A DNA stretch of 64,000 bases from Tetrapyrgos nigripes (GCA_013368315.1 JAACJM010000134.1:1-64000), one strand, 5' to 3'. Positions 42,630-55,347 are shown, counted from the first letter of the stretch. Made by a program: numbers and translations. Notes: a model not told the origin generated them from the sequence alone.

Positions 42630-45600
42630 CTAATGGTACAGTTTATTGTCCTTATGACCCTTTCCCTTTCCCTTTCCCTTTCCCTTTACCTCATCCCTCC
42701 TCCTTTGTCTATGTTCTTCTTTCCTATCCAAGCCCTGGCCTTTTCGACATTCTTCCTCAGTATAACCCCCATGGTCAGTCCTTCTATCTCCATTTGTCTT
42801 CTTTCTCTTGGGATCAGGTTCCTCCTCATCTTCATCACACTGGAAATCATCCCGACGCCTTTTACCGCCAGGTCCACTATACCCTCTTTCTTCACATGAA
42901 GTCCTATAGTCTCGAGAACCGTGATGATAACCCTTTGATCCCGAACCACTCTCCTCGAGTGTGTAATGGCAAAATGAAGATGCATGAGCTATCTTCAGTG
43001 GTTTGGAGTTGGGTGCAGGGCGGGCGGCATTATTCTCCATATGGTTAGAGTTCGAGGGCAGTGGCTCTTCGTGGTCTGTCCTTCTGTTAGCTTTCCCCAC
43101 GTTAAAACGGGGGATGGGAGCCATCTCACACCAGAAGTTCTTGTTATCGTTGTTCCTCGTCTCTGATGCTGATGCTTGGGGGTTACGACTGACCGTTCAT
43201 TCCCAGCCTTTTGGTCGTTTCTCCACGGGAAGGAACATTGTTCGCTTCTTAGCTTGCGCAATCTGCCCTGGACTGAAATCCTCTTCCTCCCCGATGGCGC
43301 TGGGGTGTACATAGTCTCGATCAGAAGGTGGCAAATGAGAATCAGAGGGAGAGGGAGATCGGGACCCAATGGCTACCTCACGTGCTTTGCGAGGGGGATA
43401 CGGAGATCGGGAATGGGAACGGGAATGGGAACGAGAGCCAGAAGAGACGTCACTTTTACCTGAAGGACTTGAAGAACGCGAGGAAGTCGGTGACTTGTCC
43501 TTCTCCCTCCTTGACCCATGGTCCATGGTCCAACCTCTATGGTTAGGTCGCGATGGTGCTGGGTTGGCTTTGTTCTTCCCCTTCTTCATCCGACTTGCCA
43601 GACGCGTTGTGAAGTCATTGGAATGGGAAACTTGACATAGTACACGACCCGTAACTGAAGTCACCAGAGGAATCTGTGCTTGCCTCTCTAGTGACAAATT
43701 CTTCTGTTCTGGAAAACAAGAATACAAGTTTGTCATTTCGTTAATCAAGGATGCAAAACAAGAAATACTGACCTTCACTCCACACAACCATGCGTAACCG
43801 CCAGTTACGCCTCTCGGAGACTCCTTCATCATCTTACTCATCTTCCTCCTCTTTGACCTCACTACCCTCCAAGCCTTGTACCTGCTCCAACTCCTTATGA
43901 AGGTGGACAAGGGCTGGTCCAGTCAACTCGTACAATTCCTCCACTTTCGCGTCGTGCAATCTCTGCAAGCCGTTGCCAGGTGCAGCAAGGCTATCCGACC
44001 AATTCTCCAACCGGATTTTGAGGGCAAAAGCTACCTCAGCGAATTTGGAGAATGGGAAATGGCAGTCTTTGCTGTCAAATGCACCTATATTCACAATGCT
44101 TATCAACATAATTATCCACTATTGACCATGACAAGAACACTCACCCAGCAAAAATTTCAAGTAAGCTGACAAGAAGCTTCAATGGCGATCCCTGTTCTCG
44201 TTCAGCATAATATCCTTCGCTGCCATCAGGAACTTGAGATATTCCGGATCCACCTGCATATCCATCTGCCTGGTCACAATGTGGGCTTGACGTGCCAATG
44301 CAACTAAGTCTTTGATCTGTTCATCAATTTGCGTCAGGAATGACTCTCGCATTTGCTTGAAGATGTCCCCAGCACCCCACATCACACTGTTGGAACTGAA
44401 GTGGTCAAGGACGTAGCCCAAGACGACCACTCCCCTGTTCCTGTACACATGGTCAGCCTTGATTTCACGTTAGTTTGCAGTCCACCGAAAAAGTAGTGAG
44501 ACTCACCCATGCAATGAACTCATCTGAGAGCCGCCATACAGACTGCTCTGACAATCCTTTCATGATCACAGGCTGGGCTCGGTCTTGGTACCGAGAGTCA
44601 AACCACTCCTTCAACCATGAAAACGCCTCTCAGACCTTGTACTTGTCACGCATGTGCCCCTTCCCTAGCTTCTCCTTCCGATATTCATGCCAATGGGATT
44701 TTTTCCATTCCATCTCCGTGCCTGTGTTCAGAATCTTTTAATGCGATAAAAGGCGATGAAGACATGACGACATACCTTCAAAATCATCCGGCTTACATTC
44801 CTTTCCTCCGTTGTCATCTGTAAGCCACTGCTGGAACATATTCCAGTAATTCTGTTTGCGAGGGGGGTTCCAACGTTGATGCCCCACCAGCTTCTGCAAC
44901 GCAGATACGGGCTTGTTGATCCTGTCGGCAATAACTTTCAACTTCTCGTCAAACTCCTCTGCTGCTTGGAAGGCTTCTCTACGCGTGTCTTCAGGAATCT
45001 TTCCAGGACGGTGACCAGTCCCAGGCTGACTTCTGCCCTTGGGTTTCGTGGAGTTTCCTGGGTCCTTGTCTTCGTCGTCCTGGGCATCCTCTTCATCCTC
45101 ATCTTGCCCCTCGTGATCCGGCTCACGATCCCTTTTCTCCTTGGGCGTATCATTGACTCGGGAGTTGCCATTGGTTTTCATAACTCCACAAGAAGCATTG
45201 GAATCTGACGTGGAGCCGGAATGGGATGGAATGGGTTTAGATCTTTGGCTTGAACCTGAATATTGTCGTCGAGTTCTCGTAGCCACGAGAGGTGGATCTT
45301 CTTCTTCCACCTCGTCGTTGAGATTGGCTTCCTCAAGACTTTGACGATGGCGTTGGCGTGCTTGGTACTGCCTGCGTAGCTCCTTCAGAGCTTTATCCTT
45401 GCTGCCCTGATCAACTTCGGGTTCTTCCACTATTTCTCCTTCAGTACCCTTCTTCGTCGTCCTTTCATTTGTCTGCTGGGGTCTCTGAGGCTTCTTAGCC
45501 TGCCGTGCTACCTCTGCCTGCTGCTCCTTTTCCATTCGTGCTCTTTGTTTCCCTTCCTGCAGCTGCCTGACCAGTTTCTTGTTCTCCTTCTTCTTCTCAG

Positions 45601-47211
45601 CAGCGGCGGTGACTTTGTAGTCATCACTGTCCTGGGAGTCTTTGAACTCCAGTGCACCATCGTCCTCCTCAGGAACAGGGGAGAGAACTGGTCCATCACT
45701 CCTTTCCTCATCACCTGTGTTTGTGTCCATACCTGAAACCATGTCGTTGTCAGCGGATGCAAACAGTTCCTCCTCTATGTCGCCATCTGACATTTCGTTC
45801 TCTTGGGGGTAGTAGGCCAGCTCGTGGTTATGCTCGCTTAATCGTTCATCCTCGAACTGATGACTCTCATCCTCTGAGCTCCACTCTTCCATCACAACCT
45901 CTGTCCTCCATCCGTCCAAAGGTGAGGACGACAGATGTGCTGGACGGACAGGTGATGACTCTGGGGAGGTGTAAGGAGAAGGGTGTCCAGGTGGAGGACT
46001 TCGGCGAGTTCTGGTCTTGGTGCTCACTCGTTCTGGAGTAAAAGGGTCGGTATAAGGAATGTCAGGAATGTAATATTCCTCGGTGACGGGGGATGGACTT
46101 CAAGGACGAGGCTTCAAAACCATAGGAGTGACCCTCTTTGGGGCCATGAGCATGGTAGCAAAATCTGTCAGAAAGTCAAGTCAGGACTCGCTACTGCATG
46201 AGAATTTGTGTGTTCACATACCAATTCTCGGAATTAACACTGACGTTTTTGGCACCGTACGCCTCTCAGGGGCTCCAGTTGCAACGACTGAGCCAGGTAC
46301 TGCCATAGAAGCCGGCAAAGGTGCTAACCCTGTGCAATAAAGTCAACTTTTTGCACTAAACAACAGTGAGCTTCTTACCTATGATCTCTTTGTCTGCATG
46401 TGGTGAACCTTCTTCCTCTTCTTCCTCTTCATCTCCGCTTTGACTCCCATACCCTCCCAGTAGCCCTTCCAGCCTCTGTGCGCCTTCTGTATATCCCAAT
46501 ACCGTTCGCGAGCGTTGTTGTCTCGCGACCTTGGGATCGCCTTCGTCGGCCACACTTAGGTCACCGTTTCCTGAGAAGTGTTTGATTGTCTGGCCTTGCT
46601 CAGCATCCTTATCCGGCGCAGTGTTCGCGGTTTCAGCATCTTAAAAACAAGTTAATCGGTGGTGCTGACACACATACAAAATAGAATTTGGCTCACAATC
46701 TCCTGAGACTGAGACGGCACGGTTTCCCAAGAAGTTTGGCTCGTCTAGGGGCAGCTGCACTGGTCTTCCATCTGGATTCGGCAAAGTCTTGGAATGTGGG
46801 GTTGGCACGGTTTCAGTGTCTTTAGAAGGCAAGTTAGGAGTTGGTGCAGGCACTGATACAAATGTATTTCGCCTCACCTTTTCCCGAGATGGAAGGAGCA
46901 TTCTTGTTTGTCTCGTCTCCCTGAGCATCCATTTCTTCCCCTACAGGTGTGACTACAATGTCCTCATCACCTCGCCCCTCTGACCTATTCTGGGCTCCGG
47001 CTGTTTTGCTCTTGGGCCTTGCATCCATGGCTGATATGCTCCCTGGTTCTTCAGTGTCGATGAGATATGGCTCTGGGAGTGTGAGTGCTGGATTTCTAGG
47101 TTTGCGTTTGTTCTGAGGTGGTTCTGGGGCTGGACTGGGTGAACGACTATGAAGGCGACCACATGTGCGTTTTTTGGTTCTAGATCGTGTCGCATGCATG
47201 GACGCCAGCAA
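42630..47211 (-). CDS. Long multi-exon acidic, coiled-coil and RS-rich protein
   Basis: Start ATG at 47211 (MLASMHATRSRTKKRTCGRL). The first exon ends at a GTGAGG donor near 46882, followed by several short exons (about 46825-46700, 46640-46385, 46335-46225) and a long exon down to about 44738. The long exon has Ser/Pro and acidic runs and then a charged coiled coil (KKKENKKLVRQLQEGKQRAR). Its end carries EFDEKLKVIADRINKPVSAL and NYWNMFQQWL, somewhat HMG-box-like. Later exons at 44448-44179 and 44109-43834 are helical. The C-terminal part is SR-rich (SRSHSRSHSRSPYPPRK), and after a stop or frame change at 43197 a KGKGKGKGKGH tail ends at 42630. No catalytic domain. Possibly a DNA-binding accessory gene of the neighbouring mobile elements; that is inference. 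Confidence 0.55.
42658..42687 (+). repeat. CCCTTT microsatellite
   Basis: Five perfect copies of CCCTTT, encoding the Lys-Gly run in the tail of the minus-strand gene. Not a telomeric repeat. Confidence 0.95.
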
Positions 47212-48090
47212 GGCAGTGACGGTACGGTGAGAAGTGATGGACTTAGGGATTTGCAGAGGTAGTAATAGCTAGTATGTGCATGAGAAATCGTTGTCCAAAA
47301 TATAGACTTTTGGTCTTACTTGAATAGTCAAGTCAGGTCAGGTCCTGTCTTCTATCCAATACTAACAATTATGTGAACAATGTGGAGACTACCAACATTA
47401 AGATCCGTGTCAATCACTGCAGGGACAAACACTCACCCAGGCCCTTGTTCTCAAACGAGAAACATACTTCCGTGTTTAACCGGTTTAAATGTTTTTCTGG
47501 TCGATTTCAAGCGACATGCCAATCAAGGTAATGGAAGAATGACCGATCTGTGATCTAGAGAACGACAACAATGGGAATGCCAACAATAAGATGCACGCCA
47601 ATGGCTGCAGGCAAATCACCCAGAGGAGAAACATACTGCCTAGTGGTTTCCGCCGTCGCCTTTCCACCAAGCGGGCATACAATCTTCATGCCTTGACTCC
47701 CTCCAGCTCTACGCCGAGGATACATCAAGGTCATTGAAATCCTCCAGGCTCTTCGCTGAAGGTTAACATCGTTGAGGTTAGTTTAACGTCATTGCGGACG
47801 CAATCTTCCAAATAAGGTAATGACGAGGCGTCGGGCCCCACGTCTAAACTGGATATCGCGCTCTATTTCTTTATATAGTACCGGGCTCAATTTGAAGTAG
47901 TATTTTCAGGCATCTACATGGCATGGAGTACAGCACTAAGTTATTAGACTAGACCCACCCCATCTACAGCTCCTAACGGTCCTCACCATTCTGAATCTCC
48001 CACCCTGAAACTGCTCACCTCAAGCCCTTCAACCTCTGGCATACAGCCTCAAAATATAGATGCAGAGCAGAAGCAGCCTGTAGCTAAACT
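47212..48090. other. Intergenic region, possible promoter side of the minus-strand gene
   Basis: A degenerate direct repeat is visible: 47381-47480 and 47560-47645 share GAACAATG...CCAACATTAAGAT, CACTGCAGG and GAGAAACATACT words. No gene supported. Confidence 0.35.
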
Positions 48091-49021
48091 CTGTCGGGAA
48101 CGTCAGGCACGGCGACCAAAGTGAAAGGATAGAGACTCACCACTTGACCATAGACTCCAGAGGAGACGATGCAGGAGACCATAGTTCATTGTCCCCTACG
48201 AGGATCAAAATATGAGGTGATAACCAAAATTCCTTCAACCCGGCTGCTAAAACCTATCAATGTCGGGCACGGCGACCGAAAGTAAGAACATATAAGCCAT
48301 ACCACCTGTCCATGGACTCTGGCTACCCTAGCCTCGGTGGAGGAGGGCAGTGTTCATCGTCTGCAACAATGATGAGAGTAAGAGAGAAAGATGGAAAGTA
48401 TGACAAAGCTGGTGACACATGGTCCGTGTCGGCCAAAATTGTGCACAACTTTTGGGCGCTTGTGGGCGCTAAAGCATTCCTGACCATTGCTAAGCTGGTG
48501 ACACATGGACTGTATGGTCCGCGTCGGCCAGAAATTGTGCACAACGTCCGGTCAGAGGAGGAGATGACGGAGAGGGCAGAGTTCATTGTCTCCAACGATG
48601 ATGAGAGCAAGATATGAGTGATATAGTCATGCAACGTGTAGCACAAGTCTATTAACCTGGATGGAAAACGATATTAACGAACGTCAGCAACAGCAACCAA
48701 AGCAAAACGATAAGAGCTTACCATTTGGCAATGTACTCTGGCTACTGCGTAGTGTCCGACGGAGGAGGGCTGAGTTCATCGTCCCGACGATGATGAGAGT
48801 AAGAGAGAAAGATGGAAAGTATGACAAAGCTGGTGACCCATGGATTGTATGGTCCGCGTCGGCCAGAATTGTGCACAACTTTTGGGTGCTTGTGGGCGCT
48901 AATGTGTTCCTGACCCAAGCGTCTAGACCATACAAGCGCCCAAAAGTTGTGCACAATTCTGGCCGACGCGGACCATACAATCCATGGGTCACCAGCTTTG
49001 TCATACTTTCCATCTTTCTGT
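48091..49021. repeat. Diverged tandem repeat units
   Basis: Three related units start near 48091, 48262 and 48680. They share CAGGCACGGCGACCAAAG-like starts, CTCACCACTTGACCATAGACTC-like middles and TGATGAGAGTAAGAGAGAAA. Embedded in them, a segment GGTCCGCGTCGGCCAGAATT...TTGTGCACAAC occurs directly at about 48420 (variant), 48510 and 48850 and inverted at about 48975. No coding function is apparent. Confidence 0.75.
48806..49020. repeat. Strong inverted repeat, arms about 86 bp
   Basis: Left arm about 48806-48891 (AGAAAGATGGAAAGTATGAC ... AACTTTTGGGTGCTTG) pairs almost perfectly with about 48934-49020, leaving a loop of about 42 nt. One mismatch was noticed (GTGCT against GCGCT). Transcription would give a long stable hairpin. 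Confidence 0.9.
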
Positions 49022-49278
49022 CAAACTTCGATGTAGCTGGACTATCCTGCCTGTGCCTCCTCCCCTTCCTCCCTGTGAGTATACGTCTCTTCAATGCTTA
49101 GAATAGGCCTTCTAGTAGTGTAGAATGCATAAGGATGAGATTTGCCAGTGAAAACACTGGGACAGTCGTCCATAGATGACCATTGAGAGCTTTTTGCCTT
49201 GCCAAAAAAAAAAAAAACCTAAACGTTATGCTGACGGTTTGTCTCCCAGACACCTCGCCATGAAACCCTTGCCTCGCC

Positions 49279-52200
49279 ATGAACCCCTTCATTGATAACG
49301 AAGCCGCACTCTCTAGAGAAGATGAAAACGAAGAACTCGAAGACGAGGTAGATGATTTGATTCAGGATAGGGAGGAAGAGGAGGAGGCAGAGGAAAACCG
49401 GTGGTACGGTGAAGAAGGTCAGTTCTTCTGCGATTCCTGCATTCTCCAAGTCCACTGACCCATCATATCAGCCTTCCGTGATGCAAACTCAGAACTAGAA
49501 GACGACAAGCAGCCAGAACAGACACAACTCTGGGCGGCTTTCCTTCAGCGGTGTAAGACGCGTGCCAAACGTGGCGTTCCTCAAGATAACGCTCTTTCCG
49601 AAGTCAGCAATGAGATACTGCATATCTCGTTGCTCAGACAGACCAATGCTCCTGCCTTCTGGCGGGTAAAGTGCAAAGTGAGTCAATTTACAGAGCATCT
49701 AGTATGTCACTTTACTAACCTACGTCTCAATGTAGCCTGGTTCCGAATATGAGCTGGTCTCTGCACTGTACGAACGTTTCACTCCCACGTCTGAAGAACC
49801 ACACATCCCCTCACCCGACGGCATTCTCCCCTACCATCGGCTTTACCGCTGCGCATTGCAACACCTGCCAAAAATCCCCATGTGTCTCGTTACCGTGATG
49901 CCTTCAATGCTGTGCGACGAGGTCTTCACCACGGTAGTGAAATTCCTCAGATACATGCTGAGTTGGCCCGAATACTTCAGGAAGATTACACAGGGGAAGA
50001 CTGGGATGCTGCTGTGTCAGCTACCGTCCTGGAAGACGACGTCGCTGTCCAGCCTGCTTTGGATACAATAAATTCTCTGGAACGACAGTGGTTAGCGCGA
50101 AACGACACTGTCTCTCCAGTGATTGGCCAGCTTGTCCAGCCCTCAGTTTGCCCAACTCCTGCCTCTGCACCACCTACCTCATCTTTCAGCTCAGTCGCTC
50201 CATGGTTTACTAGCACGAACGCCACTTCTTCTACCGACACCACTTCTTCCACCGACACCACGTCTTCCACCATCCAATGTCCATGGTCCTCTTCCAGGGG
50301 TTCAGAGACAGCTGCCCCAACTTTATCGCTGAAAAGTCCTGGGACTCCAATTGCAACTAGTAAACAAGTCGATGTCATAGACGTCGAACCCCTGTTTCTG
50401 AGAACAAGCTCAGTCATTAAAGAGCAGGAGAATGATATGGACTGGTTGTGGTCAGAGCATGTTGCTTCTCGACCTGCGACTCCAAGTCCAACCGGTAACA
50501 CCACCAACACCCCTGTTGTTACCAAGACTACTTCTACTCCAGCTTCCCCCACTGGCATGATCAATGCAACATCACCATCATCTGAACATTCCCTGACCTC
50601 CACTGGCCTCCCAACAACGACCTCGACTACGTCTCAGCCCAACACAATAACTTCCTTTTCTCAATATCCCACTGGACTCGCCAATACAACCTCAACCATG
50701 TCTCAGCCCAATGTGGTAACTTCATCCTCTCAACGTCCCATGTCCCCCACTGGCCTTCTTCCCAATACCTCCTCGACCATGTCCCAGGTCAACACAGTAG
50801 CTTCATCCTCTCGACAACTCCAGATCCCCACTGCTGACCCCTCAGCGTACACGCAAACAGCCGGTCTCATCTGATCCGTCTTGTGTGTTTCAGGCTTGTC
50901 TGTGCATGGATCAAATTGTTGTTTCACATGGTGAGGCTCCTATTTATGGAGTCATCATCGACATTTCTGGAGAGACCTGTACTGTCATGGAACTTTATGG
51001 TCATCAAAACTATAGGGTAAGTCTAACGTTTGATTTCTGTTTTACACCTAAATTGACTAATTTCATAAGACTCACCAATTCCACGTCAACACTTGCAAGC
51101 GTGTTGGATCTCGAGACTCAAATGGTCTTCATCGTCTGCCCTGGATTGAAGAGCACGTCTCCTGCCTGAAAAGCGCTCGGAAATACACCCATTACACCGG
51201 GTTCATCACCAATGTGTTCTTGCCCAAACCATATACCAAAGTCGAGGTTCATTTTCCTGAACAGAACGAGTCGGTCATATTGCGACACGACGACGTTGTT
51301 CAGTTTGCGTGAGTACTATATACACTCTTTACAATGGGTCTTTACTGACTTGGATTGATGAAAACAGTTCGCGAATGTATCTCAAGGACATACTGCCTCT
51401 TGGACCCCATCAGCAACAATTTCGTCAAGCTGATTGGGATCAGGACGACAAGGACCAGCAGGGAGAAAAGCTGCAGACCCCCATGAAGTCACCGAATACA
51501 CCCTGGAAAAATGTCCAAGTCATTGTGATCCGTGGTCCAAAGAGATCATACCAAGGGACTGTCATCAATGTCATGCGAGGAGACACCCTGAAACTCGCAG
51601 ATGGGGGTCTGGCTTACCCTAGTGGATTGCGGATCACCGTCAGCCTCAGTCAGGTTATGACCTATGAGCATGGAAACGCAGCGAGATTGGAACTGGATTA
51701 TAGCTGGATTCGAGATGCGAAGTGAGTGACTATGTTTTTTCCCCCTCTCATTGCTTCAGCACTGACTGTGTGAGCAGTACTGGACAAGGATTGAACGACG
51801 CGTACCCGTTGAAAGTTTCTGAGCAGTACTATGAACCCAAGTTCGCTGTGGAAGCTATCAAGATTCCAAAACACGCCTCAACTCCAAAGGAATCCACTCT
51901 TCAGCGAGGTCTGACTCCGCCTCCACCCGAGAAAGAAGTGTGTCGTGATGGCAGTGCTTGGGACCCCACCTCTCGGAACTGGACTTGCTGTTGTTGTCCA
52001 AGCCTCTACCGACGTGGATGCACCCTCAACTCGATGGGAAAACATTCCTAGCCATTTACCGACCCAAAGACCGACCTGAAAAAGACCGGATCCATGCTAC
52101 TCCCATCGTGAAGGACAAGAAGGTGCAGCTATGATACGGCAAGAGCAGACCGTTCCTTGTGGATCCTGACCAGGTGCATCTGAAGCCAGTGAAAGCAACT

Positions 52201-52501
52201 TCTCATGAAGAAGGCATCCTCATTTGCTTCGGAGAACATGCTGGCAAGTATGCTCAGCGTCTCTACGTCCGGTATGACAAAGAGGAGCACAAGGAGGTGC
52301 CTTGGATGGTGGTAGCAACATTCAGCAATTGGGGAACAGTGCAGGAGGAAGTCTTAGATGAGGAGTTACTGATTGATGCGAGCATTTGTGTGAATACTGG
52401 GCCTATAGCCCGTGGGTGCTGGAGAAGAAACAGGTGTTGAGAAAGAATAAAAGAGAGCAGAGACGCCCACCCAATAAGAAGAAGAAGAAGGATAAGGATT
52501 G
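49279..52501 (+). pseudogene. Spt5-like transcription elongation factor copy, decayed
   Basis: ATG 49279 begins an acidic N-region (MNPFIDNEAALSREDENEEL). An intron of about 55 nt (GTCAGT...ATCAG) leads to FRDANSELEDDKQPEQTQLW and an NGN-like FWRVKCKPGSEYELVSALYE, split by a GTGAGT...GTAG intron at about 49679-49736. A 1-bp frameshift near 49854 follows, after which VSRYRDAFNAVRRGLHHGSE continues. A Ser/Thr-rich stretch (50150-50870) contains an imperfect repeat of about 22 residues (TTSTTSQPNT, NTTSTMSQPN, NTSSTMSQVN). KOW-like modules follow: VVSHGEAPIYGVIIDISG and VIVIRGPKRSYQGTVINVMR. An internal TGA is near 52133, and the end is a basic tail NKKKKKDKD at 52501. Spt5 partners RNA polymerase II; this copy cannot be translated intact. 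Confidence 0.6.
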
Positions 52502-53329
52502 ATTGCATTACTTGACAGTGTGGACGCGTCTGTACACTTTATTGTGTATATATTTTGCATAGCGGTTTTGTCTTGGTGTTGTGCGGACTTGTCCAGACTT
52601 TTGTGTCGATATACCACCTGACCATCGTATCTATGCATATTATGATGTATGTAGATGATGTTTATGAAAATATGAGCGTGTGTATCAGTACATAAACGTA
52701 GCGTGAACCGTAAAGCCAGCGAATGAGCGTCCGCAACAACGTTAAACTACAGTCCATAGGAGTCTCGTTGGAAATTGCGGGGCTATTGATAACATAAGGT
52801 GAGTATGGTACGAAAGTATAATTGAGACTATCAGCTCACCATTGGCCAGTGTCGCAGTCTCTGACTGAGGATGGGATGTCCATTGGCCAGGTACGATAGA
52901 GAGCTGGAATGTCAAAGTCGGGTAGTGTGAACGATATTGTTTGGAAGTGCCAAGGAGGTGGGGAGGATTCATCAAGATGCGACCGAAGATAAAGGAACAA
53001 TGAACAATTGCGTGATTGCACTTCGTGGGTGAGGACTGTGTCCAGCTATTCACGCTTTTCTTATTCTGAAAGGGATGACCTTTGCAGGTTTACTCAGCGA
53101 AAGAGCAGAACAGAAACCAATGTCAATCATATTGGTAAGAGAAGTCTTGGCTACGTTCTATTCTACTGCCTAACAATCCTACAGTCCACTATGTTGATTA
53201 GAGGGAGTCATGCGTCATCTGCCCATTGAATTCTGCACTGACGAGGCAAGTTGGCGAGTTTTTTCTGGAAAGTGCAGCAAGTCAGAACTCGTCACGCAAG
53301 CAAAGATGAAGCCAAGGGGGGAAGACTTA
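52502..53329. other. Intergenic region
   Basis: Lies between the Spt5-like copy and the minus-strand hypothetical exon. Short open frames on both strands have no recognisable content. The minus-strand exon below may splice into this region after its GTAAGT donor near 53330. Confidence 0.35.
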
Positions 53330-53771
53330 CATGTTCACGACGCCACTTCTTGATGGCGGATTGGAAGATGGTTTGTTCGTCTTTGTCCAAGACGATGGTG
53401 TTGTTGCAATGGACATGGTCGAGAAACTCGTTGGAGCACAAGATCGTGAGGTTGCCTTTGGTGTTGATTCAGAGGTCATCGTGGGTAAGGTCCATAGGAG
53501 GGAGGGATGGATGGGGTTGGAGGTGATAGTCCTCAGTGTCGAGGGGATCGTTGTCGTAGGCATGTGGACACACAATGTCAAGTGTGACCCGAGGCCGGAT
53601 CTTAAAAAAGATCTCTACCATAGCCTGCTGATCCAAGGATACTGTGTTCGTGAACTTGGGATACGGGTGACCGACAGCAAGCGAGACAGCTGGAGGAGGA
53701 TGAAGTTGGACGGTATGTCCCAAGACACGCTGCTTGAGCGCGTTGGTAGAGTTTGGGGTTGGTTGAGTCAT
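53330..53771 (-). pseudogene. Unrecognised minus-strand exon, one internal stop
   Basis: From ATG 53771: MTQPTPNSTNALKQRVLGHT, then AVGHPYPKFTNTVSLDQQAM and VEIFFKIRPRVTLDIVCPHA. A single TGA at 53469-53471 interrupts the frame, which then continues NLTILCSNEFLDHVHCNNTI and ends near a GTAAGT donor at about 53335 (IKKWRREH). No family recognised. The opposite strand also stays open (161 codons), but the minus-strand frame has the better splice logic. It may be downstream of the block at 54795-55142. Confidence 0.4.
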
Positions 53772-54344
53772 GAGGAACCAAAACGAAAGGTGGTCTCAGT
53801 GGTTTGGTTTGACTGAGAAAACTACACCCCTTTATATGTGTACAAGATAGCGAAAGAGGTGGACTCAGATTAGGCAGTCCATTTGCGGCACTTATGGAGT
53901 TGCAGGGTCTGCGTATCATTCTATTACTTCATGTCCCTTGTTATGATTGTGGACTCGGCTTATTACGGACCTTCACTTAGGATGTCGAGGTAGAGAATGG
54001 GGAGAACAATAAGATTTTCTGGAGTCTGAGAGGACGTATGTCTAAACCTTGATTGGGTACCTTACAATGTAAAACTGGGAGCACAATAAGATTTTATTTT
54101 CAACGGTAAACCGAGTGTGAGGAAGGCAGTAAGGGCGTCTGAAACGACGTAAAACTATGGAAAAAGTAGGAGACATTGGAGACGGATAGAGGTGGGCAAA
54201 AGAGACATTTTTTACATAATAGTTGGTTGGGTAACTCATACAGGACAAGCACCAGATAAAAATTAGGTCCGCAATGACCGTAAACTACGGGAGGAATGGT
54301 TCGATGTCAAGACAGATGGGGTCCGTGCGAGTGCCAGTGCCTGT

Positions 54345-54623
54345 CACTGGGTGCAAACACTTGTAATTCCTTGGATATACAGAGGAATTACACAAGAATT
54401 ACACTAGTACACTCAATATGTAAGTCCACTTGACTTACTGAAGTATTACCAGAGACCAAGAAAAATAGAACAATTATATATGACTATTGTAAGGCATGAA
54501 GTCTCACAGTGGTCTTTGGTAATACTTCAGTAAGTCAAGTGGACTTACATATTGAGTGTACTAGTGTAATTCTTGTGTAATTCCTCTGTATATCCAAGGA
54601 ATTACAAGTGTTTGCACCCAGTG
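54345..54623. mobile_element. Small foldback MITE with CACTGGGTGC ends, copy B
   Basis: 279 bp. Termini and arms match copy A at 30029-30306. Flanked by TGT (54342-54344, 54624-54626). The two copies differ in the loop, where they are partly inverted relative to each other, and at scattered positions. Non-coding. Confidence 0.95.
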
Positions 54624-54689
54624 TGTAGGGCGTTCTAAGACAAAGACGAGCGATCTAAGTGAGTGAAAAGATAGAAGTTAAAGGTGAAA

Positions 54690-55142
54690 TTAGCTGACCT
54701 TGCCGTGCTCTAGCGATCAGCTGGTGGATTATCTCTCCCATGTGAGGCTTCAGCTGCAGGTACTTGAGGTAGCTGTCACAGTAGTGAACCAGCGTCACAA
54801 AGCATCTTGCAGAAGAAGACGCTGGCGAATATCCATGGCTGGCGCCCCACCAACATCACAGTGCTGACACTCAACCATGAAATCACTGGTGGGCTGGACA
54901 AGGAAAAAGTGGTGTCTAGGGGCATTTTGAAGGGGGTTGGGGCACCAGACAAGCTCGTCTTCGATGTTTGGATGCATGTAGCGACGTATAGCAAAAGTGA
55001 CATTCTGCACGTCAGTTGCAGCAATGATGTAGGGACAGTGGAGAGTCTGCCGATCTTCTGCAAGGTCTCTGAGGAAATCGTCATCTACCATTCTGAGAGG
55101 AGCGACAGGTCTCCGAATGGTTGCTTTTTTGGGAGCCGGCAT
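54690..55142 (-). CDS. Unrecognised protein, N-terminal part
   Basis: Starts at ATG 55142 (MPAPKKATIRRPVAPLRMVD). It contains NVTFAIRRYMHPNIEDELVW, HHFFLVQPTSDFMVECQHCD with a CxxC pair, and IRQRLLLQDAL. After a frame change near 54795 another frame reads LVHYCDSYLKYLQLKPHMGE and IIHQLIARARQ before a GGTCAGC donor-like site near 54700. The MITE lies about 70 bp further downstream. It is not similar to any family I know. It is divergent from the KDZ transposase at 55348, with 205 bp between the start codons. Confidence 0.45.
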
Positions 55143-55347
55143 AGACGAGGTTTAGGGTACAGAGCTTAAAAGTTGACGAGGAAAGATGTGGGGGTCTTGA
55201 TGGGGCGTGGAGTGATAGTGGGAACAGCTGGCCTACAATGGATGCCAGGACGCTGGACCAGTCCTTTCTAGGCAATGTTGGCTTTGCGGAATCACCGGAC
55301 TGGCTCTGCTACCTTCTACTACCTTCGGACTCCCACCACCCAGCTCA
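55143..55347. promoter_or_regulatory. Short divergent promoter region
   Basis: Only 205 bp separate the start codons of the minus-strand gene and the KDZ transposase, so both promoters must overlap or share elements here. No clear TATA box was identified. Confidence 0.35.

Noticed and set aside
42658..42687. Telomere-like CCCTTT repeats
   Set aside because: Only five copies, the unit is not CCCTAA, and it encodes the Lys-Gly tail of a gene.
43197..43910. RS-rich frame treated as a separate gene
   Set aside because: Its content and position fit the 3' exons of the long minus-strand gene; I kept it in that model.
53331..53816. 161-codon plus-strand frame
   Set aside because: It overlaps a minus-strand exon that has a better start, composition and a GTAAGT donor; the plus frame shows no domain.
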